NCBI GenBank assembly: GCA_037576215.1
Contig: JBANDB010000003.1
Location: forward strand, 4,650,001-4,714,000
Direction of reading: 5' to 3'
Source: Armillaria gallica
Lineage: Eukaryota > Basidiomycota > Agaricomycetes > Agaricales > Physalacriaceae
Length of the DNA: 64,000 nt
The notes beneath the pieces were generated by a model. That model made no database searches. It had not been told where the DNA came from and saw only the letters and a program-made list of their open reading frames with translations. Position 1 is the first letter of the stretch; each line of letters begins with the position of its first letter. Below, piece by piece: positions 43,555 through 57,700 of the stretch. The translations under genes were made by a program, and so were the position numbers.

Positions 43555-46079
43555 ATGCCTGAAGTCACAGAGGCCGGCGCTTTGAAACCGAAAGTTAGTG
43601 TTATTTCCTTCCTGGAATAAGAATTGTTGACATTGTCTAGTATCTTTAGGAAAAAACCAAAGCCAAAAAAAGATATCTGAAAAAGAAGAGGGAACGCAGA
43701 AAAACGAGGAAGCCGACCAAAGGCAATGAACGAACCTTGCAGGATGAAGGAGAAAATGAAGGAGAGGATGACGAAGAAGTCAAAGATGGTGATGAAGACG
43801 TTCAAATGGATCCACCTCTTGAAGAGACCCCAAAATCCTCGAAACCGCCTAAGAAACGGCGAAAAGTGGAAGCTGAGCCTGAAGAAAACACCATGGATGT
43901 CGATGAAGAACCTAACACATCGAGTATTCCCCACTCTGTTACCGTTACTGACCCTGGAACGCTCCCTTCATTCCCATTGCCTGCCTTGCCAAATCTTCCT
44001 TCACGCCAGGATCTTGCACTCCAAGGATTGGACCAAGCTCTGGTAGATGCAGAATTTATCGATCCATCGACGAGTCTTCCTATCCCACTCGGTGGTGAAG
44101 ATGATGGTGGGACTAACCTGAGTGAACGGTCTCGGAAGCGGCTGCATGAGCTCGGTGTAGCTCATCTATTTGCCGGTATGTCAATTCATAGTTCCCTTGT
44201 TTTTGGACGCGTCACAAATCTTCGCCCTGTAGTGCAAACATCACTACTACCGTTTTTATTGCCCAAGGATGCAAGAAAACGAGATTTATATTGTCCGTAT
44301 AGTCCTCCTAGAGATGCCTGTGTTTCGGCGCCAACGGGGAGCGGGAAGACACTTGCATACGTTCTACCTATCGTGGAAGTAGGTCATCAATAATATACGA
44401 CCTATCTTGATTGATCAATTGAACCGTTAGACACTTTCAAGTCGAATAGTGACGCGTCTACGAGCACTCGTCGTCCTTCCTACTCGTGATCTCGTGAACC
44501 AGGTCAAAGAGACGTTCGAAGCCGTAGGTAAAGGATGTGGGCTGAGGGTCAGTGTTCATTGTTGTCCTTGTCCCAGCTTTTATGAAACAGTGATATAGAT
44601 TGGTACAGCTACCGGGCAACATTCCTTTTCGCACGAACAGTCTCAGTTAATCGCCGACAGGACAATCAAGTGAGTGTCTACGCATTCCAGGGAAGTCGGT
44701 GATACGATCCTTCTATCAGTCTACAGGGCGGATCCAGCAAAGTTGACGTGCTTATCTGTACACCTGGTCGATTGATCGACCATATAACTGACACACCCAA
44801 TTTCTCTCTCCAACACCTACGATATCTGGTTCGTTTGTTTGGTGCTTTTCTGTAACTAGTATTCTCATCAATGATCATGTTATAGGTCATCGATGAAGCG
44901 GATCGTCTTCTAGCACAATCCTTTCAAGACTGGCTCGCCCAGGTATTGTTGGCGACACGACCGTCAAAATTTGTCCGAGGAAGCTTGTCTGCCACGCTAG
45001 ATTTTGACACAGTGGCCCCGATTCCGCATCACAACGCAATCGCTCCCGCTTTCCACCCGTTTCACAGCCCCATTCTCGATGGACCGAACTATGTCTACGA
45101 ACCAAAAGAATCTTCCTGCCAGAAGCTCCTATTTTCTGCTACCCTGACACGCGATCCTTCAAAAATCGCCGTCTTGGAACTTCGAGAACCCAAGTACTTT
45201 GTCATTCACAGCAGCCGACCAGGGAAGGACGCGAACTCGGGTCTCTTGGACATGGTTATGGAACAATTCACAATGCCAGAATCGCTCACTGTATGTTTCT
45301 TATTTCAAGTGTTCGTTTTGCACGATATATGACTCGCGTTTCTTCAGGAGCACATGATTGTGTGCGAGTCGTCCCAAAAGCCTCTGCACTTTTTCTATCT
45401 CGTTCATGCGCACAACGTACTCAACTGTCTCGTGTTCACTAAATCCGCCGAGTCTACTACGCGATTGGTTCGCTTGTTCGAGTACTTCGAGCAGTCTCGT
45501 GCAAACGGCCATGACGATAGTTATAAGCCTATTGTCATTCGCCCGTACTCGAGCGATCTTGGAGCAGCAGAGCGGAAGTCTGTCCTGGAGAAATTCAAAG
45601 CCCAAGAAATCCAAATGTCAGTCATCTTTACGTTCGACTTCTTATCTTATGCTCATTATCGACAGACTTGTATGCTCGGATTTAATATCTAGGGGAATTG
45701 ATATTCAGCATGTCTCTCATGTTGTCAGTTACGATGTCCCTGTTGATATTCGTAAGTATGTGCATCGTGTGGGCCGTACCGCTCGAGCCGGACGCCATGG
45801 TGATGCATGGACACTGGTTGAAGAGCAAGAGGTTCGCGACACTTTTTCATTACCATTGAGCTTGTTTGCTTTTCTCCCTTTCTAGGCACGGTATTTCAAG
45901 ACTATGCTGAAAGATGCGGACCATCTAGACAAAGTCAAAAGGCTTCGGGTTTCCGACAAAAACCTTTTGCCGTTATTACCGCATTATGAGGTATTTCTTT
46001 CTGACGGAAGTTGTGCAAATCTAATGCTGTTTCATTGCAGAGAGCCTTAGAATTACTCAAAGAGGCTTATTCAAGATGA
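43555..46079 (+). CDS. DBP6: DEAD-box RNA helicase DBP6/DDX51 (60S ribosome biogenesis)
   Basis: Nucleolar ATPase for early 60S assembly. First exon [13 protein letters not shown], then a highly charged basic/acidic N-terminal extension of ~90 residues ([42 protein letters not shown]). Family motifs: [20 protein letters not shown], Walker [130 protein letters not shown] and [20 protein letters not shown]. It ends [13 protein letters not shown]. The long insert between DEAD and SAT motifs ([16 protein letters not shown] to [10 protein letters not shown]) is typical of DBP6/DDX51. About nine introns. All catalytic motifs are intact. Confidence 0.94.
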
Positions 46080-46439
46080 GAGGAAGAATGTTACCTCCCA
46101 CACTACACCTGTTTATGGTCATGAAGGTGCGATTGTAAGGACATCTTTGAATGTAATCCGGTTGCATCCATGGTGGGAATAAGCCCTTTTGTATGAGACT
46201 TAAGTCGAAACTGAGTTACTTCTAACAACCTGCAAACATCATATAGTGTACTAAGTATGTATTGCCTGTATGCCGAAGTGAAGCGAATGGTTATAGTGCT
46301 CACTTGCTACAACTGTTTGAACATGGGTCACGGTGAATAAACGAACACAATACCAATTGAATTTGAATGCGGCAATCGTCGGCAAACGCCGCCTTGTCTT
46401 ATCCCAACAAAAACTTTGTCGGTCGACTGCCGTGCCAAA
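46080..46439. other. intergenic: DBP6 3' end and NUP133 promoter
   Basis: 360 bp, no reading frame or repeat of note. Confidence 0.5.
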
Positions 46440-49400
46440 ATGGCGACATTCTCACCTTCACCAGCCCCTCGTCGCTCAGCCCGCCTACGCCAAGCCCCTG
46501 TGTCTCCAGGAAGCGCAAAATTTTCTGTGAATAACAGTCGACTGGGCACACCGATCAACACGTCGGACACCAGCTCTTTTATCAACGAATCGCGCGCCTC
46601 CTTTGATTCTGCCATGGATATCGACGACAGAAACTCCCTGGCTTCAGACAGAACCACAGTGAAGTCCACCGGAGTCGCTTACTTGGCCAAGTCGGAACAA
46701 CTGGCCGTGTCGTTCTATGCTAATCTGCCAGTCGAAGTGTTACTGGTGTTGAAGCACGCAGGTGTGCCCTTTCGACTTTTTATTTGGAAGCACCCTTAAC
46801 CATACAGCAGACTTTTATGGTGACTCATATACTGGTGGAATTGATACCCTGACGGGGTTTGCTCTGGTGGCTTCGAAGCAAACATGCTATGTGTGGCAAC
46901 ATGCACAGGTGCGCCTCCTGCGTTTCTAAAATGCTTCACCAAGTAATTTCTCTCTGCAGGCCATAAGGGGAACGCCAACATGTTACATCTTTCGTTGTCC
47001 AGAAGATAATGAGCAGACATCACCACCCTTCTACAGTCTCATTCCCTACAATAGCTACAGTACCGCGCGTGAACCCGGCCTTATCCTCATGTCGCCTTGC
47101 GGAGAAATACGAATGTGGGTCAGTATTGGCATTGGTCTTGCAGGTGGAGACCACTTCTTGTCGGTTTCGCTCGACCTCTCTCCGGACGAGTTCGTTACAA
47201 ATTTAGTTCGTGTTGATGTGAGGTCCCGCTTTTATCGATTACGACAACAGTTCACTTAATAGAGTTATCGTCAGCCCCAGACCTACATCGCCTCGACCAC
47301 CTCTGGTGTTCTTTTTCGACTCATGTTGACATCCTCTGGGGGGAACCTCCGTTTGACGTCTCACGCATTTGCACGTCCTACATCTTCCCTGTCGCTCACT
47401 CGTCTTTACTCTTCGTTTTTCGCGTCTTCTGGATCTAAGACGCCTCTAGCGTCTGAACCTGGGAACGTCAGTGCCGTTGCCCTTGGTCGCGAAACTGTGG
47501 ACGGAGGAGAAATATGGGCTTTGATCGACACCAGAATACAGCTATGGGAACTCAAAGCAGAGGGCTGGGAGGACATTGTTCGTGATGATGAAGTTTCAGA
47601 AATCATTCGGGCTGCCCTGAGGGATACTTTTGGAAGTAGTGTGGAGCAAGACGATGCAAACATGGATCTGGAGTTGTTGGACATTGCAGTTGATAGGTAA
47701 GCCATTTCATCTGCTCAGATTCAGTGGGAATTGAACGCATCGCGTTGTCTCAGGCAGGGGAGGCTTGTTATTTTGCTGTCATACGCTGGTGGGGAAGAGG
47801 AGCATATATATACGAACATGGATACAGGTGGAATCAGGCGAATTTATTCATTGGTTCACCTTACATTGTCCAACGATGCATTCACTGTGGACAGTGTGAG
47901 AAGCGTTCCGTACCAAAGTGTGAGTTTTTACTTATATCTCTACAGACCTAGTATGATTAATGGTGGAAACTTTGACAGACCTCATCTTCCGGTGCTCCCA
48001 TGCATCCTAGACTGCAGCTCATCCAGGACGGGAAACTCGTAGCTATCCAGTTTGGAGATGCGATTACTCTTTGCGCCACAGGTAACACAGTTTGCTTGCA
48101 TTTTCATCTAACGTGGCTAATCGTTCCGTCAAGAGTCTCAATACAAAGATCGGCTAGAACTCCGATCTAAGGCGGATCGGACATTGGGTGTTGGTATCAC
48201 ACATTCAGATAGTGCTATCCTCATGCTGACCGCGGCAACCATGATGAAAGTTCACATCGATATGGACAAGGTCAAGACTGTAAACTCGCAGTATGTTGAT
48301 TATATGTTTCTTTTTCCAAGGAATGCTCATTCGCCCTAGGACCGGGCCAGTTAACTCGATCAAGTCTGTCATGACGCAGGCAGTATTATATGGCTCCCTC
48401 CCGAACGTGAGTAGCGACAATCTCCTAGATGTTATTCTCTTCAACTTCCCGTAGAACCCGTTGACTTTTACCTTCCCTCCTGATGTTGATGAAGAAAGCT
48501 TGATGCAAGGTGCTGAACAATTAAGCCAAGCCATATTGCAGTCAGGTAAACCATCTCTCTCAAGCCCTGGAATGCTCATCAATGCATTCATAGATCCCGT
48601 CTTGGTGCAAAGAAATCACGATCTAAGCGCCCACCTAACAAGTCGCAAGGAACGTCTCAGCTTTTTGATACAGTTTATCAATGACAATGCTGTACTCGGC
48701 AAGGTCTGTACAAGGATAAAGTCTTGAGAGCATTCATTTACATGCTTGTTTCGAATGCAGATATCCCAAAAATGCCGTCAAAACCTAGCAGCAGATGCCG
48801 AAAAACTGTACGCGTCACATCAGTTATGGGTGCAACACAACGATTTTCTTAGGTTCGTCGATTATGACTTCCAAAGCTAACTGCCATTCTCACAAGTTAA
48901 TGAACGACATTAATTAGTACCAGTCACCCAAGTCATAGCGTGCTCCACGACACCGTCCTGTCTTACATGAGCGATATACAGGAAGGTCACCATGAAGATG
49001 TGATACGGACGTTCTTCCGCATCCGCATAGCTGACATCGGAATACTAATTCAACGGATACCTGACATAACATTGAAGCTCGCGCAAGCCACAGGTGGGAA
49101 TACCGGAGAATTTATAGCTGAGGCTAATCGTATTGTATTGGTGAGTTGCTCTTTATTTCAGATACCTTCAGCGAGTGACTATGGGCAGACGGTGCTGAGG
49201 TCGGCATTCGACTACCGGGAATACAATCAGGGAGTCTATGGCATTGATCTTCCCATGATAAACCCATGGACGAGCGACATAAATGTCATTAATGTCGTCC
49301 AAGGACTGTTTGATGCAACAACACGGCTAGTTGAATCGGTGACTGTAAGTGTAGGCTATGCTATAACGGACGATGAAACTGCAGAACAACTGCCTGAACT

Positions 49401-51116
49401 CGCTGCCATACTCTTCGCATGTATGCAGGAACGGCTAGATTATTTGTCAAGGTCCGCCATATCAAAATTACAATAGCCTCATACTAACTCCGAGATGCAG
49501 ATCCGAAGAAACAAGCGTGGAACAAGAGAGACGCATCCTTCTTAACAATTTCACCCATTTGCGACCAGAAGTGTTGGAAATCTTGAGTCAGTGCCCTCTA
49601 GAATGAGTCTATCTCCTTCTGATTTCCTCCCCTCGTGAAATAGGAAAAAACGGACACGCAGCTGCTGCATTTTCTCTTGCCGAGAAATATCGCGACTTTA
49701 CCAGCTTGGCGGCATTATGCCACAGGGAGACTGTTTATCCTCCCGAGCAAAATCCGAATGCCCCCCGAATTCAGAATTATATTGAGCTGTACAAAGACGA
49801 GTTTGCGACCGAGCTTTATCGGTGGTATATCCAACATGGTAAGGACGACCTTGCCAGGGCAGCCTAGCGCTGACGATGTGATATAAGGCGAATTGCGAGT
49901 GCTTTTCTCTCTCGACGAATCCCACACAGGATATATGGACAAGTTCTTCGCCGATAATGCTAATCCGCTGATATCATGGATACATGACTTGGGCCACGAA
50001 CGATACGCTGCAGCGGCTCGGGCGCTACTGGTCGAGTCAAGCGAAGCTACCAATATAGCCTCAAAACAAGTAGGACGCAGTCGTTCGTTTGTGAAACATA
50101 GACTCACTCTTTGCTTTTAGCTTATGCTTAGTATCGGCAAGTTGTCGCATCTTGCACATGAACAAGAAACTCTAGCACCCTCTGATGAGGACATTTCTGA
50201 CGGTTTGTTTTTAGCATCAACTGTCAAGAACATGGTTAATTAACACGTTGTACAGCCTTCCATGATGGCCTTGACTTTGTCAGCGTTCATGAAAGCCTGC
50301 TTGAAGAGTTCAACGCTGTGATTGCGACACTAAAGGGCCGGCAGTCTCTTGACAGTCAGACGGACGCAATCATCCAGCAGAAGGCCACTCGTCTGTCTGA
50401 TCGGCCAGCTTTAACGCAGGTGGGTTTTCGGGAATTTTCTCCCTGAAAACATATTTTGACGGTGACGCAGGTATTCAAAGATTTTGTTCGGAACGTGCTG
50501 CAAGGAAAGGTTCTGTCAATCGAGGATGCGGTGGACGTCCTGTCTCTTAAAGATAATAATGAGACGCTCGGCGACTTTGCCATGGCACTCCACTTACTCG
50601 CAGAAGTTCAGGTCTGTGAAAGTTTGCACTGCTTGTGCAATATTCTCAATCTTGACAATAGGACATTCCACGTGCCCGAAAAACATCTGCCTTCAGATCT
50701 GTGTGGAGACGGATATATATCCATGACGAGTGAGTGTGTTTAACCACATTGAATTTTGCAACCCTCAATGCCTAATTTTTTTTTATAGCTGGAATACCAT
50801 TCGGCAAACAGCCAATGTTTCTGATAGCGAGCTCAGTGAACGCTTCCGTGGCACGGCGCTGTATGCCACGTTTTGTCACATCTTGATACAACCCGATCAG
50901 CCTGATGGTTATGAGACCATCCCAGATGTGTCGCTGATAATACCGACAGTCGACGAAGTCTCATCAAGATGGCCGGGTATGCCAGCTAACGAGGTTGAGA
51001 GCATCGTGCAAGATTATACATTCGAGTGCGATACATTGGGTGATCTAGAGTTGAATGATGTATATTACCGGATACGAGAGCTGGCGGAGCAGGATCTAGA
51101 GGAGGCCCGTATATGA
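46440..51116 (+). CDS. NUP133: nuclear pore complex Y-complex scaffold NUP133
   Basis: Structural nucleoporin; N-terminal seven-bladed propeller and C-terminal helical stack binding Nup107. Start MATFSPSPAPRRSARLRQAP, a basic disordered tail. Propeller: VKSTGVAYLAKSEQLAVSFY, GFALVASKQTCYVWQHAQAI, FYSLIPYNSYSTAREPGLIL, MSPCGEIRMWVSIGIGLAGG, DLSPDEFVTNLVRVD, YIASTTSGVLFRLMLTSSGG. Helical part: NPLTFTFPPDVDEESLMQGA, QRNHDLSAHLTSRKERLSFL, DTVLSYMSDIQEGHHEDVIR, AAAFSLAEKYRDFTSLAALC, YIELYKDEFATELYRWYIQH, WIHDLGHERYAAAARALLVE, and the end YRIRELAEQDLEEARI. About 18 short introns; total near 1,200-1,250 residues, normal for the family. Predicted exon borders in the middle (47700-49900) are approximate. 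Confidence 0.9.
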
Positions 51117-51442
51117 TGATAAGGCCATCTTTGTTTTGATCGCGTTGTCGAGAGCTATCGTTATATGTATGCCTACTTGGTAGACGAGGCTTTCAATACT
51201 GTTGCAGTACTAGCTATCGCCGCGTGATTCACTCGCCCTTTACTTGGCCCAACTAAAACGAGTCAACTACACCCGTTAGGCGTCTATCCCTCATTTCAGA
51301 ACGCGACGCTACCTCATGAGGGCCTCATGACGACGCCTCATTTTATGATCGGTTAACACAGAATCCACATAACTACTTGGGCATCACTCCGTCTAACCCG
51401 TCTCGTTTTGACCATGAGGATTATCATAAAGGTTCCCTTCGC
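51117..51442. other. intergenic: NUP133 3' end and promoter of DUF6593-like gene
   Basis: 326 bp; nothing recognised besides the expected 3' UTR and promoter. Confidence 0.45.
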
Positions 51443-52270
51443 ATGTCAAGTAAAACAGCTGCCCTCATGTCCATACGGTCACAATCAATCGACAGCCCTC
51501 TCGAAACTTCTCGTCCAGCGCTCTCGCTCCTATTCCAACCAGATGACCCAACACGCACAGATATCATCGACGGAAACACCGGTCATCTGTACTACAGCGT
51601 GGACACCATCAAACAGCGAAAACATCAGTTAACCCTCGTACGAAGGGCAGCTAGTCCTATCGATGGACCATCGACAGTTGGAGAGGAGACTACTGTTGCT
51701 TCGTTCGAATGGCATAGGTACAGGTCGGATATGATATCGTTTGGAGATAACATGCCAATTCCCGTGAAGGACTGGTTGAAGAGAAGCATAAATCCCTTCA
51801 ACACGTACGTGTCACACGCGTTTTCCACTGAGAGAGACTGTCGTCTGACGGCCACGGTGCTTTTAGGACTGTGTCCTTCAAGGACCAAACCTGGAAGGCA
51901 TATCAATGGAAAGGGAACTCCGCTGGTTTATCCTTGACAGTTAGCATGAATGTGCCAATTGAATTAGTCGCAACAACTCACGCGTATACAGTTATACTCC
52001 GGCAACAACGCATCACCTGTCGCCAAGTTTCACAGACAATGCCTTCCCAGCAACTCTCTGCCCCAAGGCTCACCGGCATCTTTAGTGATCTATGATCGCG
52101 ACATCGGTAGTTCAACAAGGCTCGATCACCTCGTGGCCTCCTTCCTCTACCTTGAGAAAATACGTAGAGAAAAAGAGGAAGGAGGATCACATCACGATAC
52201 GCAGCCTCAAGACAATGGGGACAACATGGCGTTGAGCTTATTAGGAAGGGCTTCAGCACAGTACGAGTAA
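51443..52270 (+). CDS. DUF6593-like protein, paralogue of the gene at 58174
   Basis: Exons 51443-51804, 51867-51939 and 51992-52270. The start is the first in-frame ATG (MSSKTAALMSIRSQSIDSPL); upstream codons stay open but begin at TTG. Core: ALSLLFQPDDPTRTDIIDGN, GHLYYSVDTIKQRKHQLTLV, TTVASFEWHRYRSDMISFGD, VKDWLKRSINPFNTTVSFKD, TWKAYQWKGNSAGLSLTLYS, PASLVIYDRD and LDHLVASFLYLEKIRRE. The pattern of a two-line beta sheet, W-E/H-W..R, WLK, F.D..G..YKWKG and a final helix F..LEK.RRE is that of the basidiomycete DUF6593 family. No signal peptide or membrane helix; no known activity. Its sister gene faces it across the acetate kinase-phosphoketolase pair. Confidence 0.8.
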
Positions 52271-52318
52271 AAGTAGGATTAGCGCTCGATATAATAATAG
52301 ATTACGAAACGAGGAGTA

Positions 52319-53910
52319 TTACAGCAGATCGGCAAGCGCACGCTCCCAGAACTTGTCACTTTGCGCACATTGTCTTGCCATTTCGAACTGTATAGACGCT
52401 TGAGCTGAGTAAACTGCAGCTTGCAAGGTTGAAAGAATACCCCTACCTGCTCGTCTGTCCGACATATCAGAATCCTCTTGGTCTCAGGGTGACCCCTGCT
52501 CACGTCAATAACCACACCTTCCTTGTGATCGGCGTCTTCATTGGCGCTCCCCACTCCAGAGTAACCAAGGCATTCCAATCTGGCTCCTATAGCATCTCTA
52601 AGTTCGACGCTTCTCTCCCCGATCCCCCCGGAAAAAACGAGCGCGTCAACCTTGCCATCGAGCTTCAAGTGGTAAGAGCCGATATAGTTCAAGACACGAT
52701 CTTTGAAGAGATCAAAAGCCATTCGGTCGGCAACAGAGCCTTCATTCGCGCGTCTGGTTATGAGTCCAAAGTCAGTCGTTCCCGTCAGCGATTTCCATCC
52801 CGACTTGGAGTTTAAGATGTGTTCGGCCTGTAAATTTTACGCGATATTGGATATATAAGACAAGTACCGCGTTGGAAACGAACCTGGGTAACGTGTAGCT
52901 GCGTCGCGACTTTGGGATCGTGACTTATCCTTCCCGCCTTGTTGGTGTAGTGGAAGATGAGACTGGGATCAATCGCGCCAGAACGCGTTGCCCCCGGAAG
53001 CCCATTGAGTGGCGTCAAACCCATTGATGTATCGTAAGAACACCCCTCTTTTACAGCACACACGGACGCGCCAGAGCCGAGATGAAGTATGATCAAATTG
53101 AGTGCGGATGGCGGCTAATTAAGGTTAGCTTAGCCAGTCTTCACTATTTCATAAAGTGGAGTAGGTGCATGCCTTGTTGAGAAATTGCGCAACAGCGCGA
53201 AGTATGAACGCATCTACGAACGTGTGAGTAATGATAAGCAACGGGGAAACCCCTACGTACAACTGAGACCGTGAAATCCGTATTTCTTTAAACCCCGTTT
53301 CTTCGCGATTGTCTGATCGATGGCATAACTTGCGATATGCGGCGGGATGGAGCGATGAAAAGCCGTATCAAAAAACGCGATCGAGTTCGCGTTAGGAAGG
53401 ACGGAGATGCAAGTCTTGATAACAGCGAGGGCGGCTCCGTTATGCCTATGTAAACCTTAGCTAGTAAACGATAAGCATTGTGTAAAATACATACAAAGGT
53501 GCCAAGTCAGATAACTTTTCGATATGGTGATAAGTCTCGTCGCTAATGACGACGGGATCAGTAAAGTCCCCGCCGTGAACGACGCGATGGCAGACTTGAA
53601 CAATTCGGTTCTTGTCAATATTCACTTTGCTCTCGAGCGAGTCAAGGAAATGAGCAAATGCGGATGCATGTTCCGTAATGGCCGGGACTTCCTCGTTCTT
53701 GATATGAGGCGTCTCGGATGTGATTGCCAACGGTATAAATGAAAACTTGACTGGTGGGGCAGTGATATTGGAGATCGACGAAGTCAGGAGCAGCTTGGGC
53801 GACTCTGCGTTGTCGCCGACGAGTTCGTAGAGAGATATCTTGAGTGAAGAAGAACCGGCATTCGCAGAAAGGATTAAGCCAGTTCTCGAAGCAGGTGTGA
53901 TATCAGACAT
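52319..53910 (-). CDS. ACK1: acetate kinase
   Basis: Interconverts acetyl phosphate + ADP and acetate + ATP. Found only in some fungi, where it partners with phosphoketolase. Motifs: [140 protein letters not shown] and [20 protein letters not shown]. The ASKHA nucleotide-binding and acetate-site residues (N in SANAGSSS, the catalytic Asp of FFDTAFH, R in HRVVHGG) are present. Last exon [20 protein letters not shown] then LL and stop at 52319. About five introns. Head-to-head with phosphoketolase. Confidence 0.95.
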
Positions 53911-54758
53911 AGTTGTCGAGGAATCTAAAGACCCGGCGACGTTTCTTTTGATTCACGAAAGCACTCGGACCTAAATGCCCAGTTGTCTTGGGGTTTGCTT
54001 GCAGCCACTATGGCCACTACAAAATAAGTTGCTGGCTTTGGTCTGGACTTTACGAGACAGTGAGTAGAAAACCCTGCGCAAGGTTCAATGCGTTGAAAGT
54101 TCCGTTTGGATGGAGAAGATGCTGTTGCGTAGAATCCAGGCCAAGTAAGTATGCGGCATAAGGATATCATAGGAGCGCGTATTATGTTGAGGGGCGGATC
54201 TTGATGTCACCTCGAATCCTTGGTCTAGACCAAGCCAAGCGACATTTCAAGCACTTTAGCTGTCGGCGACACGTACTCCGAATCCCCGACCATTTGATTC
54301 GTTCGTTACGTCTCAATCCATACCTTGATTCTACCTACTCCTGGCCAGAGCCTGGATAATGCACGATTCAGCTCTGGTACGTGTTACATGTGCACTTTCT
54401 TACCTATGCACCGAGTTCACTGTCAAGTACGGGCTGCGAGGGCTGCGATAGGAACTTCCGTTCTGCGTAAATATTTATGAACAGTCAGTTCTGAGGACAC
54501 CGACAGACTCACTTGGATCCGATAAATACAGGGTCATTATACGATGAAAGCAGCAATGCAAGTCCACTGTGGCTGGTAGAAAGTTAGCTGATTCGTTGGC
54601 CCGAGTTCAGGGTCTCAGGGGTCCCGCCAAGACAAAGTTTGTTCCTCCAATGATATCATCTCTCCAGCTAAACGTTGGCTATAAAGCCCTCACCACGCAA
54701 TGGCTTATCCGCTTGCCAAAGGCCTATCTTTTAAATACCCACCTGAACTTCACCTGCA
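53911..54758. promoter_or_regulatory. shared divergent promoter, acetate kinase / phosphoketolase
   Basis: 848 bp between the two start codons. A TATAAAG box at 54680-54686 lies 73 bp before the phosphoketolase ATG. No equally clear TATA box was seen for acetate kinase. Co-regulation of both enzymes from this stretch is likely but inferred. Confidence 0.6.
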
Positions 54759-57700
54759 ATGCCAGGCCAAGTATTGTTTCAACCCAATCCTTTGCCGGAC
54801 CCTTCGCAGCTCCCTGACGCGTTCCTCGACTTCAGCGTCAAGTTGGATACCCATAATTACCTACCGTCCGATGAACTGAAGGCTATTCAAAAGTTCAGGC
54901 GCGCAGCCGACTATATTGCCGCAGGTGAGCCAACATGACGCGTCGCGACAATGGCTTATTCCTCTGTTAACAGCAATGATTTTCTTGAAGGACAATGTTC
55001 TCTGCGAGAAGGCCCTCACATACGAGAATATCAAGCCTCGTCTTCTTGGTCACTGGGGAACGTGTCCTGGTCTTGTGATGGTGTACGCTCATCTGAACAG
55101 AATCATTCGCAAGACCGGCTTGGACGCGTTGTATGTTGTTGGCCCTGGTTAGAAATACTTCTACCCAATTTTTTAATTTATTACTCACCAGAGACGCGTA
55201 ATAGGACATGGTGCCCCTGCCATTCTGTCTTGTCTATGGCTCGAAGAGTCTATGAGCGTCTTTCTCCCAGAATACCCTCGAGATTACAAAGGGCTCAGAG
55301 GGCTCATCTCAAAGTTCAGTGCTCCAGGCGGATTCCCCAGGTGACTTGTCCCTCCCATCCTCCCTTCACGCCCTGACTTGTACCTTTCTAGTCACATCAA
55401 TGCCGAAACTCCGGGTGCTATCCATGAAGGTGGAGAATTGGGATACGCGCTCAGCGTCTCCTTCGGAGCAGTCATGGATAAGCCCGACCTCGTCGTAGCC
55501 TGTGTCGTCGGTGACGGTGAAGCCGAGACCGGCCCCACTGCCACAGCGTGGCATGGATTCAAGTACATCGACCCCGCCGAGTCTGGCGCTGTCCTCCCAA
55601 TCGTTCACGTTAACGGCTTCAAGATTTCGGAACGTACCATCTATGGAACGATGGATGACAAGGAGATGACTGCCCTTTTCACGTACTGTTCTCTTTTCCT
55701 TGTCCTTTTTTAGTTGATCCTGACTTCTTTGGAACAGCGGTTATGGTTATCAAGTGCGCATCGTTTCTGACATTGACAACATCGACAACGATCTTGCCGC
55801 GTCTATGGAATGGGCGTTGGTGGAGATTAAGAATATTCAAACAGCTGCTCGGACCGGCAACCCGATCGTCAAGCCTCGCTGGCCCGTTATAATCCTTCGT
55901 ACACCCAAGGGTCTAGCTGGGCCCAAATCATTCCACGGCGAGCTTATCGAGGGGTCCTTCCACTCTCACCAGGTTCCGTTGCCGAACGCTAAAACCTCTG
56001 AGGAAGAACTTGCGGAGCTGCAGAGATGGTTGAAGAGCTACAGGCCGGAGGAGTTATTCACTGCGGAAGGCTCTCCTGTGGATGAGATCCTCAGCGTCAT
56101 TCCAGAAGAATCCGAGAAGAAGCTCGGTCAGAAGAAGGAGAGTTACAAGGCATACGTACCACTCGACCTTCCTGAATGGAGTGACCTTGCCGTAGAGAAA
56201 GGATCGCAGGAAAGTTGCATGAAGGCTATTGGAAGGTTTTTGAAGGAGGTTGTCGACCAGTAAGTTCATATTTCAAAATACTGCATGTCAGCCCTTCATC
56301 CTTTTCTCCCCAGAAATCCTTCCACCTTCAGGATATTCTCTCCAGATGAGCTCGTCTCCAATAAACTTGATGCCGTTCTCGAGAATAGTGGTCGTAATTT
56401 CCAATGGGACATTGCTTCCAGAGCAAGCGGCGGTCGAGGTTAGCATTATCATTGCTAGATTACGTCTTCTTACGGCCGTCCTAGTCGTCGAGATTCTGTC
56501 CGAGCACACCTGTCAAGGTATGCTCCAAGGATATACACTCACCGGACGAACTGGTCTCTTCCCGAGTTACGAAGCCTTTTTGGGTATCGTACACACAATG
56601 ATGGTGCAATACGCCAAGTTTGCAAAGATGGTACGTTGCATGCTTCATTACCTGCTTGCGCCTTTTTCACATCATTGTTCCCAGGCTGCTGAGACGTCTT
56701 GGAGGCAAGACGTAGGATCCATTAATTATCTCGAGACGTCGACATGGACGAGGCAAGAACACAACGGCTTCTCGCATCAGAACCCGTCGTTCATCGGAGC
56801 CGTGCTCAATCTCAAGTCCATCTCCGCCCGCGTATATCTTCCCCCTGATGCCAATTGCTTCCTATCCACTGTCTCCCACTGCCTGAGGGCCAAGAACTAC
56901 GTCAACCTGATGGTCGGTAGCAAGCAGCCTACACCTGTCTGGCTCTCAGCAGAAGAAGCCAACCGCGTGAGTTCTTCTACTCGTGTCACGTATAAGTTCA
57001 TGTCTGAACATCTATTCAAAAGCACTGTGTCGCCGGGGCCTCGGTCTGGAAGTTCGCCAGCGTTGATGATGGAGTCGACCCTGATGTGTACGTCGGTGTT
57101 AGCCATTTCTCGTTTCACTTCACTCAACAGTTCCCACCACAGTGTTCTCGTCGGTATTGGTGTTGAAGTTACCTTTGAAGTCATCGCGGCAGCTTCTCTC
57201 CTCCGCAAATACGCGCCCGATCTTCGCGTACGCGTAGTGAATGTTACCGATCTGATGATTCTGGCTGCCACAGGCTTGCACCCCCACGCATTGTCCAAGA
57301 ACGCCTTCAATAATCTGTTCACCGAGGACAAACCCATCCACTTCAACTATCATGGGTATCCCATTGAGTTGAAGGGGTTACTGTTTGGCCGGCCGAGACT
57401 TGACAGGGTATCAATCGAAGGATACAATGAAGAAGGCACGACGACTTCGCCATTTGATGTGAGTTTGGTTTTTGTTGTGGTTTGAAGAGGGCCCTGAGTT
57501 TATTCCGTAGATGATGCTTGCTAATCGCACATCCCGTTATCACATTGCTCAAGCTGCTGTTCGTGGAGGCGCTCTCACTAACCCCACGGTCGCTGTGTCA
57601 GCACACGAGACCGAGAGTTACTTCAAGCACCTCGCACAGAAGGAGAAAGATTACATTTATGCTAATGGACAAGGTATGGTTCCATGGGCTATTCCGTTTT

